Below are positions 43,780 to 53,808 of a stretch of 64,000 nt of DNA, one piece after another; the first letter of the stretch is position 1; every line of letters starts with the position of its first letter. The notes below the pieces were generated by a model. It was not told the DNA's origin. It did not search any database and saw nothing but the letters and a program-made list of their open reading frames with translations. Origin of the DNA: Pantoea brenneri (GTDB taxonomy: Bacteria; Pseudomonadota; Gammaproteobacteria; Enterobacterales; Enterobacteriaceae); the NCBI GenBank assembly GCA_002095305.1, contig MIEI01000009.1, forward strand, positions 28,966 to 92,965. Reading direction: 5' to 3'. Both the position numbers and the translations under genes were made by a program.

Positions 43780-45108
43780 ATGACAGTAACCACATTTTCC
43801 GAACTCGAACTCGACGAAAGCCTGCTGCAAGCGCTGCAGGAAAAAGGCTTTACGCGCCCAACAGTGATTCAGGCTGCTGCAATTCCGCCCGCGCTTGAGG
43901 GCCGCGACGTTCTGGGTTCGGCACCTACCGGGACCGGGAAAACTGCCGCCTATCTGCTACCGGCGCTGCAGCACCTGCTTGATTTCCCCCGTAAGAAATC
44001 TGGCCCGCCCCGCATTCTGATCGTCACACCAACCCGCGAACTGGCGATGCAGGTCGCCGACCAGGCGCGTGAACTGGCGAAACATACCCATCTGGATATC
44101 GCTACCATCACCGGCGGCGTGGCCTATATGAACCACGCTGAAGTGTTCAGCGAAAACCAGGACATTGTGGTGGCGACCACCGGTCGTCTGCTGCAATACA
44201 TCAAAGAAGAGAACTTTGACTGCCGCGCAGTTGAAACGCTGGTGCTCGATGAAGCGGACCGCATGCTGGACATGGGTTTCGCACAGGATATCGAAACCAT
44301 CGCGGCAGAAACCCGCTGGCGCAAGCAAACGCTGCTGTTTTCCGCCACGCTGGAAGGCGAAAACATCAAAGACTTCGCCGAGCGTCTGCTGAACGATCCG
44401 GTTGAACTGGAAGCCGATCCCAGCCGCCGTGAACGTAAAAAGATCCAGCAGTGGTACTATCGCGCTGACGATCTGGAGCATAAAACCAAATTACTGGTTC
44501 ATTTGCTGAAACAGCCGGAAGTGACGCGCTGCATCGTGTTTGTGCGTAAACGTGAGCGTCTGCATGAGCTGGTCAGCTGGCTGCACGAAGCGGGGATTCG
44601 TAGCAGCTATCTGGAAGGCGAGATGGTGCAGGCCAAGCGTAACGAAGCGATTAAACGTCTGAGTGAAGGCCGGGTCAACGTGCTGGTCGCCACCGATATC
44701 GCGGCGCGTGGTATTGATGTTGAGGAAGTCAGTCACGTCTTTAACTTCGATATGCCGCGCACCGCTGATACCTATCTGCACCGTATAGGCCGTACCGGCC
44801 GTGCCGGCCGCAAAGGAATCGCGATCTCGCTGGTCGAAGCGCATGACTACGTACTGCTGGGTAAAATCAGCCGCTACGTCAATGAGCCGCTGAAAGCCCG
44901 CGTGGTGGATGAATTGCGTCCTGAGACGCGCGCGCCGCACGCCAAAACCACCGGGAAACCGTCGAAAAAGGCGCTGGCTAAGCGAGCTGAGAAGAAATCC
45001 AGCGAAGCTGAAAAACCGCGGGTGAAAAAACGTCACCGCGATGCCAAAAATATCGGTAAACGCCGCAAGCCGAGCGGCAGCGCGCCGGCTAATGAGAATG
45101 CGGAATAA
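43780..45108 (+). CDS. srmB: ATP-dependent RNA helicase SrmB
   Basis: SrmB is a DEAD-box helicase that assists 50S subunit assembly. Walker A (APTGTGKTAA), DEAD box (VLDEADRMLDMGF), SAT and the HRIGRTGRAGR motif VI are present, followed by a Lys/Arg-rich tail. It is 442 residues (E. coli 444). A TATAAT -10 element is at 43750-43755. Confidence 0.96.
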   Translation: MTVTTFSELELDESLLQALQEKGFTRPTVIQAAAIPPALEGRDVLGSAPTGTGKTAAYLLPALQHLLDFPRKKSGPPRILIVTPTRELAMQVADQARELAKHTHLDIATITGGVAYMNHAEVFSENQDIVVATTGRLLQYIKEENFDCRAVETLVLDEADRMLDMGFAQDIETIAAETRWRKQTLLFSATLEGENIKDFAERLLNDPVELEADPSRRERKKIQQWYYRADDLEHKTKLLVHLLKQPEVTRCIVFVRKRERLHELVSWLHEAGIRSSYLEGEMVQAKRNEAIKRLSEGRVNVLVATDIAARGIDVEEVSHVFNFDMPRTADTYLHRIGRTGRAGRKGIAISLVEAHDYVLLGKISRYVNEPLKARVVDELRPETRAPHAKTTGKPSKKALAKRAEKKSSEAEKPRVKKRHRDAKNIGKRRKPSGSAPANENAE

Positions 45109-45121
45109 ATCATCGCAGCCA

Positions 45122-45155
45122 TAAAAAAATCGCCTCATCAGAGGCGATTTTTTTG
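45122..45155. terminator. srmB rho-independent terminator
   Basis: An AATCGCCTC/GAGGCGATT stem (45128-45136 and 45141-45149) has a 4-nt loop and A/T flanks, 14 nt after the srmB stop. It is far from the convergent grcA stop but could serve both. Confidence 0.9.
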
Positions 45156-45324
45156 ATTTAATCATCAGTAACAGGCAGTTGGTGCCATTTTCAGTGTCTG
45201 ATGGCGATCCGGCGATAACTGCCACCACACCGCCAGCCAATCTGGCTGCTATCTTATTAATATTCTGATAAAAATTGCTGTGTGCGCTTTGCGTTATTTT
45301 TCAGCGCCGGTTAACTGATGTCAC

Positions 45325-45706
45325 TCAGAGACTTTCGGTGAAAGTACGGGCAATCACGTCGCGTTGCTGTTCTGGCGTCAGTGAGTTAAAACGCACCGCA
45401 TAACCGGAAACGCGAATGGTCAGCTGCGGATAATTTTCAGGATGCTTAACGGCATCTTCCAGTGTTTCACGACGCAGAACGTTGACGTTCAGATGCTGAC
45501 CGCCTTCTACCCGCACCTGCGGTTTAATTTCTACCGGCACTTCACGTAGTGATACTACCCAGTTCGCTAAGCGCAACCACCTGATCTTCTTCATAGTCGC
45601 CTTTGGCACACAGGCAGCGAGCCTGAGCTTTCTCTTCGTCTAACAGCCAGAAAGAATTAAGGAGTTGGGGTTTATTAGTTTGTGTGATCTGGATACCAGT
45701 AATCAT
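45325..45706 (-). pseudogene. grcA: Autonomous glycyl radical cofactor GrcA, one frameshift
   Basis: GrcA replaces the damaged glycyl-radical domain of pyruvate formate-lyase. The C-terminal radical loop ([21 protein letters not shown], Gly radical in SGYAV) is intact. Reading starts at ATG 45706 ([20 protein letters not shown]) and hits a stop near 45545; the other frame carries [18 protein letters not shown] onward. Net change is +1 or -2 bases near GSIT/REVPVE. The broken frame in this very conserved short gene is probably a sequence error. Confidence 0.88.
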
Positions 45707-45753
45707 GTCAGCGCCTCCAGGGCAATGCGTGAATGAATCAAATTTGAGGCTCC

Positions 45754-45795
45754 GGTATAGCACTCTCCCACGCCGTCAGCCTTGACCTGGGTCAA
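45754..45795 (-). promoter_or_regulatory. grcA promoter with FNR site at about -41.5
   Basis: TTGACCTGGGTCAA (45782-45795) is a TTGAC-N4-GTCAA palindrome of FNR type. A TATACC -10 element lies at 45754-45759, placing the FNR site centre about 41.5 bp upstream of the expected start, the class II activation position. Anaerobic induction is predicted. Confidence 0.75.
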
Positions 45796-45949
45796 TTTTA
45801 ACCGGTCATAAAGTCTCCTTTTTCGCTAACTGACTGATCTCAAACCGCTGCTGATATTAACTTTTTTTGCATTATTAAAAATATTTTTGCCCTTCAGCTC
45901 AGGGGCAGGAACGGCTAAGCTTACGGCACAAACCTTAAGGGAGTGGATT

Positions 45950-46630
45950 ATGGCTGAAAAGCTGACCTGGCACGACGTGCTGGCTGAAGAGAAACAGAAA
46001 CCCTATTTTACCGAGACGCTGAAACTCGTGGCGGATGAGCGTGCTGCAGGCGTGACGGTTTACCCACCGCAAAAGGATGTGTTCAATGCCTTTCGCCTGA
46101 CTGAGTTAGGCGACGTCAAAGTGGTGATTCTGGGTCAGGACCCGTACCACGGCCCTAAACAGGCGCACGGACTGGCCTTTTCGGTGCTGCCCGGCGTGCA
46201 GGTACCGCCGTCGCTGCAAAACATCTACAAAGAGCTATTGCAGGACATTCCGGGCTTTCAGAAGCCGGACCATGGTTTTCTCGAAAGCTGGGCGAAACAG
46301 GGCGTGATGTTGCTGAATACGGTGTTAACAGTGGAAGCGGGCAAGGCCCATTCCCATGCGCGCTTTGGCTGGGAAACCTTTACCGATAATGTGATTGCCG
46401 CGATTAACCAGCATCGTGAAGGGGTGGTGTTCCTGCTGTGGGGCTCCCACGCACAGAAGAAAGGCAGCATTATTGACCGTCAGCGCCATCACGTATTGCA
46501 GGCGCCGCACCCTTCGCCGCTCTCGGCGCATCGGGGCTTTTTTGGCTGTCAGCACTTCTCGAAAACTAACGCCATACTGCGTGAAGCCGGTCAGGAACCG
46601 ATTGACTGGACGCCGGTACTGCCTGAATAA
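45950..46630 (+). CDS. ung: Uracil-DNA glycosylase
   Basis: Ung excises uracil from DNA in base excision repair. The catalytic motif GQDPYHGP (Asp) and the HPSPLS loop (His) are intact. ATG 45950 ([11 protein letters not shown]) gives 226 residues (E. coli 229); upstream in-frame codons from 45887 are unsupported. Confidence 0.96.
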   Translation: MAEKLTWHDVLAEEKQKPYFTETLKLVADERAAGVTVYPPQKDVFNAFRLTELGDVKVVILGQDPYHGPKQAHGLAFSVLPGVQVPPSLQNIYKELLQDIPGFQKPDHGFLESWAKQGVMLLNTVLTVEAGKAHSHARFGWETFTDNVIAAINQHREGVVFLLWGSHAQKKGSIIDRQRHHVLQAPHPSPLSAHRGFFGCQHFSKTNAILREAGQEPIDWTPVLPE

Positions 46631-46687
46631 GCAGCAAGGCACACGGCCGCGACACTGCGCGGCCGTGGAACGGATTCAGGCGTGAAA

Positions 46688-47269
46688 TCAGCCTTTCGCT
46701 TTGGCAACCGCCACCATCGCCGGACGCAGTAAGCGGCCATTCAGCGTGTAGCCACGTTGCATCACCAGCATCACCTGGTTCGGTTCAAACTCTTCAGACT
46801 CCATCATCGACATCGCCTGATGCACTTCGGGATTGAATGGCACGCCAGTTTCGCCCACCACTTCTACACCGAATTTGCGGACTGCGCCGAGCAGACCTTT
46901 CAGGGTCAGTTCAATCCCTTCGATCATCGGAGCCAGTTGCGCGTCTTCTTTGTTCGCCACTTCCAGCGCACGCTCAAGACTGTCGATCACCGGCAGCAAT
47001 TCGTTGGCAAATTTCTCCAGGGCGAATTTATGCGCCTTCTCAACGTCCATTTCGGCACGGCGACGAATGTTCTCAATTTCAGCCTGCGCACGCAGTTGTG
47101 CATCACGCACGCCGGTTTGCGACTGCGCTAATTCAGCTTCGAGCTGAGCAATACGCTCATCACGCGGATCCACCTCAGCCGCTGTCTCCGCTTCCTGAGG
47201 TTGTTGCTGATCCTGCTGAATTTCGTCTGAGACTTGCTCGTTTGGGGTGTTCTGTTCTTTACTACTCAT
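46688..47269 (-). CDS. grpE: GrpE nucleotide exchange factor
   Basis: GrpE releases ADP from DnaK and acts as a thermosensor. The long N-terminal helix (from [18 protein letters not shown]) and C-terminal beta domain ([19 protein letters not shown]) match the family. Start ATG 47269 (MSSKEQNT) gives 193 residues (E. coli 197). The gene is heat-inducible by the visible sigma32 promoter and divergent from nadK. Confidence 0.96.
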   Translation of the reverse strand: MSSKEQNTPNEQVSDEIQQDQQQPQEAETAAEVDPRDERIAQLEAELAQSQTGVRDAQLRAQAEIENIRRRAEMDVEKAHKFALEKFANELLPVIDSLERALEVANKEDAQLAPMIEGIELTLKGLLGAVRKFGVEVVGETGVPFNPEVHQAMSMMESEEFEPNQVMLVMQRGYTLNGRLLRPAMVAVAKAKG

Positions 47270-47311
47270 GAATTTCTCCGCGTTTTGCACATTCATTTCG
47301 CTGGTTGGCTT

Positions 47312-47340
47312 ATTATGGGGATCGGTTTGACGGTTTCAAG
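47312..47340 (-). promoter_or_regulatory. Heat-shock (sigma32) promoter of grpE
   Basis: CTTGAAA at 47334-47340 and CCCCATAAT at 47312-47320 (minus strand) are spaced by 13 nt, a near-perfect sigma32 consensus. Confidence 0.9.
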
Positions 47341-47391
47341 GGAACCTATCACATTGCCTTGCCGTTTTGGCTTATAAGGAACACCCACTCG

Positions 47392-48270
47392 ATGAACAAA
47401 CACTTTAACTGCATTGGTATTGTGGGTCATCCACGCCATCCCACCGCGTTAACCACGCATGAGATGCTCTGGCGCTGGCTGACCGCCAAAGGTTATCAAG
47501 TGATCGTGGAGAAGCAAATCGCGCAGGAGCTGGCGCTACACGACGTCCAGACCGGGACGCTGGCTGAGATTGGTCAACAGGCAGATCTGGCGGTGGTGGT
47601 CGGCGGTGACGGCAATATGCTGGGCGCGGCCCGGGTGCTGGCGCGCTATGACATCAAGGTTATTGGCATTAACCGCGGCAACCTCGGCTTTCTGACCGAT
47701 CTCGACCCGGATAATGCGCAGCAGCAACTGGATGAAGTATTGCAGGGCAACTACTTCGTTGAGAGCCGCTTTTTACTGGAAGCCCAGGTATGTAAATCAG
47801 ACTGTTCGCCACGCATTGGCTCGGCGATCAATGAAGTGGTGCTGCATCCCGGAAAAGTGGCGCACATGATCGAGTTTGAAGTCTATATCGATGAAGTGTT
47901 TGCCTTTTCCCAGCGCTCAGACGGCCTGATTATCTCCACGCCGACCGGTTCCACCGCCTACTCGCTTTCTGCCGGCGGCCCGATACTCACGCCTTCGCTG
48001 GAGGCAATTGTGCTGGTGCCGATGTTCCCGCATACGCTGTCGGCCCGTCCGCTGGTGATTAACAGCAGCAGTACCATCCGGTTGCGCTTTTCTTCACGCC
48101 GGAGCGACCTAGAGATCAGCTGCGACAGCCAGATTGCGCTGCCGATCCAGGAAGGTGAGGATGTGCTGATCCGACGCAGTGCCAGTCACCTGAATCTGAT
48201 TCACCCTAAAAACTACAGCTATTTCAATACGCTGAGTTCGAAACTGGGCTGGTCAAAAAAATTGTTCTGA
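47392..48270 (+). CDS. nadK: NAD kinase
   Basis: NadK phosphorylates NAD to NADP. The motifs [10 protein letters not shown] and [10 protein letters not shown] are present and the family loop [15 protein letters not shown] is intact. It is 292 residues from ATG 47392, as in E. coli. It is followed after 84 bp by recN. Confidence 0.97.
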   Translation: MNKHFNCIGIVGHPRHPTALTTHEMLWRWLTAKGYQVIVEKQIAQELALHDVQTGTLAEIGQQADLAVVVGGDGNMLGAARVLARYDIKVIGINRGNLGFLTDLDPDNAQQQLDEVLQGNYFVESRFLLEAQVCKSDCSPRIGSAINEVVLHPGKVAHMIEFEVYIDEVFAFSQRSDGLIISTPTGSTAYSLSAGGPILTPSLEAIVLVPMFPHTLSARPLVINSSSTIRLRFSSRRSDLEISCDSQIALPIQEGEDVLIRRSASHLNLIHPKNYSYFNTLSSKLGWSKKLF

Positions 48271-48310
48271 AAAGCCGTGCCGCCTCTTTACTGGATAAAA
48301 TTCCAGTTTA

Positions 48311-48348
48311 TACTGTATGAAAAACCATATGTGTTTATTCATACAGGT
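48311..48348. promoter_or_regulatory. Two LexA boxes upstream of recN
   Basis: TACTGTATGAAAAACCATAT (48311-48330) resembles the first E. coli recN box; a second weaker site (48329-48348) contains GTG-N10-CAG. They lie 7-44 nt before the recN ATG, so strong SOS control is expected. Confidence 0.75.
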
Positions 48349-48354
48349 GAACCT

Positions 48355-50016
48355 ATGCTGGCCCAACTGACCATCAGTAATTTCGCTATCGTTCGTGAGC
48401 TCGACATTGATTTCCAACGCGGTATGACAGCAATCACTGGTGAGACCGGTGCCGGTAAATCTATCGCGATTGATGCCCTGGGATTATGCCTGGGCGGTCG
48501 CGCAGATGCCGACATGGTGCGTCAGGGCGCCAGCCGGGCCGATCTTTGCGCCCGCTTCCAGCTTAAGTCCTCCCCTTCTGCTCAGCGCTGGCTGATGGAT
48601 AACCATCTGGATGATGGCAATGAGTGTCTGCTGCGTCGGGTGATTAGCGCGGACGGACGCTCACGCGGGTTCATCAACGGCACGGCGGTTCCGCTGTCGC
48701 AGCTGCGCGACCTCGGCCAGTTACTGATTCAGATTCACGGCCAGCACGCGCACCAGTTGCTGCTCAAACCTGAGCACCAGAAACATCTGCTGGATGCCTA
48801 CGCCGGTCATGACGATCTGCTGCAGCGCATGCGTACTCATTATCAGGCCTGGCATCAGAGCTGCCGCACCCTGGCACTGCATCAGCAGCAGGCTCAGGAG
48901 CGTGAAGCACGTCGCGAACTGCTGCAATATCAGCTGAAAGAGCTGAACGAGTTTGCACCGCAGGCTGGTGAATATGAGCAGATTGACGAAGAGTACAAGC
49001 GGCTGGCAAACAGCGGACAGCTGCTGTCGACCAGTCAGCAGGCGCTGCAACTGCTTGCGGATAGCGACGATAACAATCTCTGCAGCCTGCTCTACAGCGC
49101 TCGTGAGATGCTGTCTGAGCTGACCTCGCTGGATGAGAAACTGAACGGGGTTTATAACCTGCTGGAAGAAGCGGCCATTCAGCTGAGTGAAGCCAGCGAC
49201 GAGCTGCGTCATTACTGCGACAGCCTCGATCTCGATCCGAATCGTCTGTATGAACTGGAGCTGCGTATTTCACGCCAGATCGCTCTGGCGCGTAAGCATC
49301 ACGTTACGCCGGAAAATCTGCCTGAACTGCATCAGCAGTTACTGGCGGAAGCGGAGTTGCTGTCACAGCATGAAAGCGATCAGGAGAGCCTGCAGTCGCT
49401 GGTTGGCGAGCACTATCAGGCAGCCCTGTTAAGCGCGGAGCAGCTTCATCAGCACCGCACTCAGTACGCTGAGGAGCTGCAGCAGCTGATTACCCAGAGC
49501 ATGCATCTGCTCTCTATGCCGCACGGCCAGTTTAAGATTGCCCTGACCTTTAACCCGGATCAGCTGACTGCTGAAGGTGCCAGCCGCATCGACTTCCAGG
49601 TGACGACTAACCCTGGTCAACCGCTGCAGCCGCTTGGCAAAGTCGCCTCCGGCGGTGAGCTGTCCCGTATCGCGCTGGCGATTCAGGTCATCACTGCGAA
49701 GAAAATGGAAACGCCAGCGATGATTTTCGATGAAGTCGATGTCGGGATCAGCGGTCCGACCGCCGCCGTAGTAGGCAAACTGCTGCGCCAGCTGGGCGAA
49801 TCGACTCAGGTGATGTGTGTGACTCACCTGCCGCAGGTAGCAGGCTGTGGTCATCAGCACTTCTTTGTCAGCAAAGAGACCGATGGCGCCATGACCGAAA
49901 CCCATATGCAGCCGCTGGACAAGCGCGCGCGGCTGCAGGAACTGGCGCGACTGCTGGGCGGTAGCGAGGTTACACGCAACACCCTGGCTAACGCCAAAGA
50001 ACTTTTAGCCGCCTGA
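48355..50016 (+). CDS. recN: DNA repair protein RecN
   Basis: RecN is an SMC-like ATPase for double-strand-break repair. Walker [15 protein letters not shown], the ABC signature [12 protein letters not shown] and Walker B ([12 protein letters not shown]) flank a coiled-coil middle (about 150-400). The start ATG 48355 gives 553 residues, as in E. coli. Upstream LexA boxes predict SOS induction. Confidence 0.97.
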   Translation: MLAQLTISNFAIVRELDIDFQRGMTAITGETGAGKSIAIDALGLCLGGRADADMVRQGASRADLCARFQLKSSPSAQRWLMDNHLDDGNECLLRRVISADGRSRGFINGTAVPLSQLRDLGQLLIQIHGQHAHQLLLKPEHQKHLLDAYAGHDDLLQRMRTHYQAWHQSCRTLALHQQQAQEREARRELLQYQLKELNEFAPQAGEYEQIDEEYKRLANSGQLLSTSQQALQLLADSDDNNLCSLLYSAREMLSELTSLDEKLNGVYNLLEEAAIQLSEASDELRHYCDSLDLDPNRLYELELRISRQIALARKHHVTPENLPELHQQLLAEAELLSQHESDQESLQSLVGEHYQAALLSAEQLHQHRTQYAEELQQLITQSMHLLSMPHGQFKIALTFNPDQLTAEGASRIDFQVTTNPGQPLQPLGKVASGGELSRIALAIQVITAKKMETPAMIFDEVDVGISGPTAAVVGKLLRQLGESTQVMCVTHLPQVAGCGHQHFFVSKETDGAMTETHMQPLDKRARLQELARLLGGSEVTRNTLANAKELLAA

Positions 50017-50202
50017 TAGCGCACTTTTTTAACCTGCCGTGGTCATATGCATGCTCTGTAGAGGTTCCCAATAGCGAAAAGGTTTATTATCATCGGCACT
50101 TATGTCGCCAAAGTAATAAAGCCTGCCGCAGGCAGAGTTCAGATTTTGTTGGCAAAAAAACAGCCTGTAAAAGGCGTTTGGCCCCGGAAAAGGAATGTAT
50201 AG

Positions 50203-50550
50203 ATGCGCTGTAAAACGCTGACTGCCGCGGCAGTGGTAATGTTGATGATGACCGCCGGATGTTCCACCTTAGAGCGCGTGGTATATCGTCCTGATATCAA
50301 CCAGGGTAACTATCTGGTTGCCAATGATGTGGCCAAGATTCACACCGGTATGACCCAGCAGCAGGTGGCTTACACGCTCGGTACGCCAATGATGAAAGAT
50401 CCGTTCGGCAGCAACGTCTGGTATTACGTTTTCCGTCAGGAACCAGGCCATGAGCGCGTTCAGCAGCAGACGCTGACGCTCAATTTTGATGGTAACGGCG
50501 TCCTGACCAATATCGACAACAAGCCGAATCTGGCGCAAAAAAGCGACTAA
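50203..50550 (+). CDS. bamE: Outer-membrane assembly lipoprotein BamE
   Basis: BamE is a BAM complex lipoprotein that stabilises BamA-BamD. The signal ends in the lipobox AGC with Cys20, and the SmpA/OmlA fold ([24 protein letters not shown]) follows. The protein has 115 residues. Confidence 0.96.
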   Translation: MRCKTLTAAAVVMLMMTAGCSTLERVVYRPDINQGNYLVANDVAKIHTGMTQQQVAYTLGTPMMKDPFGSNVWYYVFRQEPGHERVQQQTLTLNFDGNGVLTNIDNKPNLAQKSD

Positions 50551-50566
50551 CTAAACGGCAGACAGC

Positions 50567-50594
50567 AAAAAAGGCGCACTGAGCGCCTTTTTTT
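50567..50594. terminator. Bidirectional terminator bamE/rnfH
   Basis: An AAGGCGC/GCGCCTT stem (50571-50577 and 50583-50589) has A and T runs on each side, between convergent genes. Confidence 0.9.
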
Positions 50595-50637
50595 ATGCTG
50601 CGGATTAACAGGTCATTGCTGCCCTGCCGTCTGCTGC

Positions 50638-50931
50638 TTACTTTTTACCGGATGCAGAGCGCTCTGCGCGTTGACGACGCAGCTCTTTAGGATCGGCAAT
50701 CAGCGGTCGATAGATTTCAATCCGATCGCCTTCATCCACCACATCACTGAGCTTCACGGCCCGGCTGTAGATACCTACTTTATTACTGCTGAGGTCGATT
50801 TCACGGCGCAGTTCCAGAATTCCGGATTGCTGTATCGCCTGCTCTACCGTGCTGCCCTGCTCCACTTTGACGTAGAGCTGGTATTGCTTTTCAGGCAGCG
50901 CGTAGACCACCTCAACCGAAATATCAGGCAC
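50638..50931 (-). CDS. rnfH: RnfH family ubiquitin-like protein (RatB)
   Basis: This small beta-grasp protein (97 residues) is cotranscribed with ratA. It matches E. coli YfjF/Rnf[25 protein letters not shown] and [18 protein letters not shown]. Translation is proposed from GTG 50931, giving [15 protein letters not shown]; longer upstream starts would run back into ratA. It overlaps the ratA 3' end by 8 bp. The molecular role is not established. Confidence 0.9.
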   Translation of the reverse strand: MPDISVEVVYALPEKQYQLYVKVEQGSTVEQAIQQSGILELRREIDLSSNKVGIYSRAVKLSDVVDEGDRIEIYRPLIADPKELRRQRAERSASGKK

Positions 50932-51358
50932 TGTAAACCTCTTTGGCACGCTGGGTGAAGGCCTGCACCATACTGTTGGCCAGCTCTTTGAAGATCCGAC
51001 CAAAGGCCATCTCTACCAGCATGTTGGTGAATTCAAACTCCAGGCTTAACTCAACCTTGCAGGCGTCATCGCCCAGCGAGATGAATTTCCAGCCGCCGGT
51101 CAGCTTACGGAACGGCCCGTCAACCAGCTGCATATGAATGCTCTGGTTATCCGTCAGGGTATTGCGGGTGGTAAATGTTTTGCTGATGCCTGCTTTCGAC
51201 ACATCCACGGACGCGGTCATTTGATTCTCTGACGCATCCAGCACGCGGCTTCCGGTGCAACCCGGCAGAAATTGCGGGTAAGCATCCACATCATTTACAA
51301 GTTTGTACATCTGCCCGGCACTAAACGGGACCAGCGCCGAACGACTAATCTGAGCCAT
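50924..51358 (-). CDS. ratA: Ribosome association toxin RatA (PasT)
   Basis: RatA is a START/COQ10-fold protein of 144 residues. E. coli RatA is reported to block 70S formation by binding 50S subunits, and PasT promotes stress survival in some strains. The [28 protein letters not shown] start motif is well conserved. It is divergent from smpB. Confidence 0.93.
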   Translation of the reverse strand: MAQISRSALVPFSAGQMYKLVNDVDAYPQFLPGCTGSRVLDASENQMTASVDVSKAGISKTFTTRNTLTDNQSIHMQLVDGPFRKLTGGWKFISLGDDACKVELSLEFEFTNMLVEMAFGRIFKELANSMVQAFTQRAKEVYSA

Positions 51359-51516
51359 AATGGTTCCTGTTCATCACGAAACCGCTGAATAATAGCATTT
51401 TCAGCGATTAAACAAAAATGCCCCCGAGTAAGGGTGTGCTAGAATATCCCGTTTCCTGCTGCCCCGCTGGACTGGGGATGCGATAACCGACTAAGTGATG
51501 TAAAATACGCCGCACT

Positions 51517-51999
51517 ATGACAAAGAAAAAATCACACAAACCCGGTTCTGCCACTGTTGCCATGAACAAACGCGCCCGCCACGAATACTTCATCGAAGAG
51601 GAGTATGAAGCGGGATTATCGTTGCAAGGATGGGAAGTTAAATCACTTCGTGCCGGCAAAGCCAACATCAGCGACAGCTATATTCTGCTGCGCGATGGCG
51701 AAGCGTTCCTGTTTGGTTCAACCTTTCAACCCTTAGCCGTTGCCTCCACCCATGTGGTGTGCGATCCCACGCGTAGCCGCAAGCTGCTGCTGAAGCAACG
51801 TGAGCTGGATTCACTGTATGGCCGCGTCAATCGCGAAGGTTATACCATCGTAGCGCTCTCGCTCTACTGGAAGAACGCCTGGTGTAAACTGAAGATTGGT
51901 GTTGCACGCGGTAAGAAAGAGCATGATAAACGTGACGATATCAAAGACCGCGAATGGCAACTGGATAAAGCACGTATCATGAAGAATTCAAAGCGTTAA
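51517..51999 (+). CDS. smpB: SsrA-binding protein SmpB
   Basis: SmpB delivers tmRNA to stalled ribosomes. The 160 residues contain the OB-fold motifs [20 protein letters not shown] and [19 protein letters not shown] and the basic C-terminal tail ([18 protein letters not shown]). It lies 43 nt upstream of ssrA, the conserved order. Confidence 0.97.
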   Translation: MTKKKSHKPGSATVAMNKRARHEYFIEEEYEAGLSLQGWEVKSLRAGKANISDSYILLRDGEAFLFGSTFQPLAVASTHVVCDPTRSRKLLLKQRELDSLYGRVNREGYTIVALSLYWKNAWCKLKIGVARGKKEHDKRDDIKDREWQLDKARIMKNSKR

Positions 52000-52042
52000 G
52001 CGCTGGATTCTGACCTGCTTTTTTGCTAGTATTTGAAGTTCT

Positions 52043-52404
52043 GGGGCTGATTCTGGATTCGACGGGATTGTGAAGCCTTAGGAGCATGCCGAGGGGCGGT
52101 TTGCCTCGTAAAAAGCCGCAAAAAAATAGTCGCAAACGACGAAAACTACGCACTAGCAGCTTAATAACCTGCTTAGAGCCTTCTCTCCCTAGCTTCCGCT
52201 CTTAAGACGGGGATCAAGAGAAGTCAAACCCAAAAGAGATCGCGTGGATGCCTTGCCTGGGGTTGAAGCGTTAAATCCAATCAGGCTAGTCTGTTAGTGG
52301 CGTGTCTGTTCGCAGCTAACCGGCGAATGTAAAAACTGACTAAGCATGTAGTGCCGACGGTGTAGTAATTTCGGACGCGGGTTCAACTCCCGCCAGCTCC
52401 ACCA
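52043..52404 (+). ncRNA. ssrA: Transfer-messenger RNA
   Basis: The tmRNA starts GGGGCTGATTCTGGATTCGA and ends GCTCCACCA, closely matching the 363-nt E. coli molecule (362 nt here). The tag reading frame at 52132-52164 encodes ANDENYALAA and a stop, with resume codon GCA. Together with SmpB it rescues stalled ribosomes and tags nascent peptides for ClpXP. Its 3' end is the attachment site for the adjoining satellite and remains intact. Confidence 0.97.
52385..52404 (+). other. Presumed attL core in the ssrA 3' end
   Basis: The integrase gene starts 193 bp after the tmRNA CCA end. ssrA is a classic target for P4/CP4-57-type integrases. A copy of this sequence should lie at the other end of the island beyond 64,000, which I cannot see. 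Confidence 0.55.
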
Positions 52405-52448
52405 AAATTCTTCAAAGATGGTTCCAGTGCCATCCGCAGAAGTCCTGA

Positions 52449-52482
52449 AAGCCCGCACGGCACAAGCCCTGCGGGCTTTTTT
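52449..52482 (+). terminator. Terminator after ssrA
   Basis: A GCCCGCA/TGCGGGC stem (52451-52457 and 52470-52476) has a T-run. It lies inside the island side of the junction, so it would be supplied by the element after insertion. Confidence 0.82.
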
Positions 52483-52526
52483 GTGTCTGTAACCTTCCGA
52501 GGCGATCCGCCTGAATCCAGAGATAA

Positions 52527-52577
52527 TTGGTACACGAATTGGTACACGTTATAATGTGTACCAAAAACGTGTACCAA
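52527..52577. promoter_or_regulatory. Nested inverted repeat and -10 element in the int promoter
   Basis: Four half-sites occur: GGTACAC at 52529-52535 and 52541-52547, and GTGTACC at 52556-52562 and 52569-52575. The arrangement is two direct copies facing two inverted copies around a central TATAAT (52550-52555). The int start is at 52597. This looks like an operator for int autoregulation or an arm-type site, a known feature of P4 int. Confidence 0.6.
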
Positions 52578-52596
52578 TTATGGACGGAAACCAGTC

Positions 52597-53808
52597 ATGG
52601 CGCGGATGACACGCCCACTCACCAATAACGAAATCCTCAAAGCTAAGCCTCAAGAGAAAGACTTCACACTGCATGATGGCGATGGACTTTTCCTGCTCGT
52701 CAAAACATCAGGTAAGAAGCTGTGGCGTTTTCGCTACCAGCGACCAAATAGTAGTAGCCGCACAAATCTGAGCCTAGGCTCTTACCCTGCCCTGACGCTC
52801 GCTGTAGCACGCCAGATGCGTGACCAGTATCTATCGCTACTTGCGCAAGGGATTGACCCGCAAAAACAGCAAGAGGAAGTATCAGAGCAACGACAAATTG
52901 AGCTGGATAGCATTTTTTCAGTTGTGGCCGGAAGGTGGTTCCAGCTCAAAAGCAAAAGCGTCACTGAGGATTACGCGAAGGATATTTGGCGATCGCTGGA
53001 AAAGGATGTTTTTCCCGCTATTGGTGAAATTCCTGTCCAACTACTTAAAGCTAGAACGATAGTAGAATCGCTTGAGCCTATCAAAGCGCGCGGAGCGCTT
53101 GAGACAGTTCGCCGTCTTGTTCAGCGTATTAACGAGATCATGATATATGCGGTCAACACCGGGTTGATTGATGCTAACCCTGCTTCAGGTGTTGGGATGG
53201 CTTTTGAAAAACCCAAAAAGCAAAACATGCCGACATTACGACCGGAAGAACTGCCAAAGCTAATGCGTTCATTAGTGATGTCCAATCTCTCAATAGCCAC
53301 CCGATGTTTAATAGAGTGGCAACTACTCACCCTGGTAAGACCTTCAGAAGCCTCGGGAACAGAGTGGGCAGAAATCGACTTAGATTCGAAACTTTGGGTT
53401 ATTCCAGCAGAGCGCATGAAGGCCAAGCGTGAACATGTCGTTCCTTTATCGAAACAAGCTTTGGAAATTCTCGAGGTTATGCGGCCTCTAAGCTCTAACA
53501 GGCAACATGTTTTTCCAAGCCGTAACGATCCCAAACAACCAATGAATAGCCAGACTGCGAATGCCGCGTTAAAGCGCATGGGTTATGGCGGTAAGTTGGT
53601 TGCTCATGGTCTTCGCTCTATAGCAAGTACAGCACTTAATGAAGCAGATTTTAATTCAGATGTAATTGAAGCTGCCCTTGCACATATCGATAAAAACGAA
53701 GTGCGTAAAGCATACAATCGTTCAACCTACCTAAATAAACGGGTTGAACTTATGTCGTGCTGGGGAAGATTTGTGTATACAAATAAATTTAACGAGGATG
53801 TGGAATGA
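52597..53808 (+). CDS. int: P4-type tyrosine integrase
   Basis: This 403-residue site-specific recombinase has the P4-integrase N-terminal DUF4102-like domain (LHDGDGLFLLVKTSGKKLWRFRY), a core-binding domain and a catalytic domain with Arg248 (LTLVRPSEASG), His337-x-x-Arg340 (HGLRS), His363 and the nucleophile Tyr373 (KAYNRSTYL). Lys275/Lys277 lie in the expected beta hairpin. It is placed directly at ssrA. Its stop overlaps the next gene by 4 bp. Confidence 0.96.
   Translation: MARMTRPLTNNEILKAKPQEKDFTLHDGDGLFLLVKTSGKKLWRFRYQRPNSSSRTNLSLGSYPALTLAVARQMRDQYLSLLAQGIDPQKQQEEVSEQRQIELDSIFSVVAGRWFQLKSKSVTEDYAKDIWRSLEKDVFPAIGEIPVQLLKARTIVESLEPIKARGALETVRRLVQRINEIMIYAVNTGLIDANPASGVGMAFEKPKKQNMPTLRPEELPKLMRSLVMSNLSIATRCLIEWQLLTLVRPSEASGTEWAEIDLDSKLWVIPAERMKAKREHVVPLSKQALEILEVMRPLSSNRQHVFPSRNDPKQPMNSQTANAALKRMGYGGKLVAHGLRSIASTALNEADFNSDVIEAALAHIDKNEVRKAYNRSTYLNKRVELMSCWGRFVYTNKFNEDVE

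Noticed and set aside
46641..46668. GGCCGC/GCGGCC inverted repeat between ung and grpE
   Set aside because: It has no U-tract on either strand, so I did not call it a terminator.
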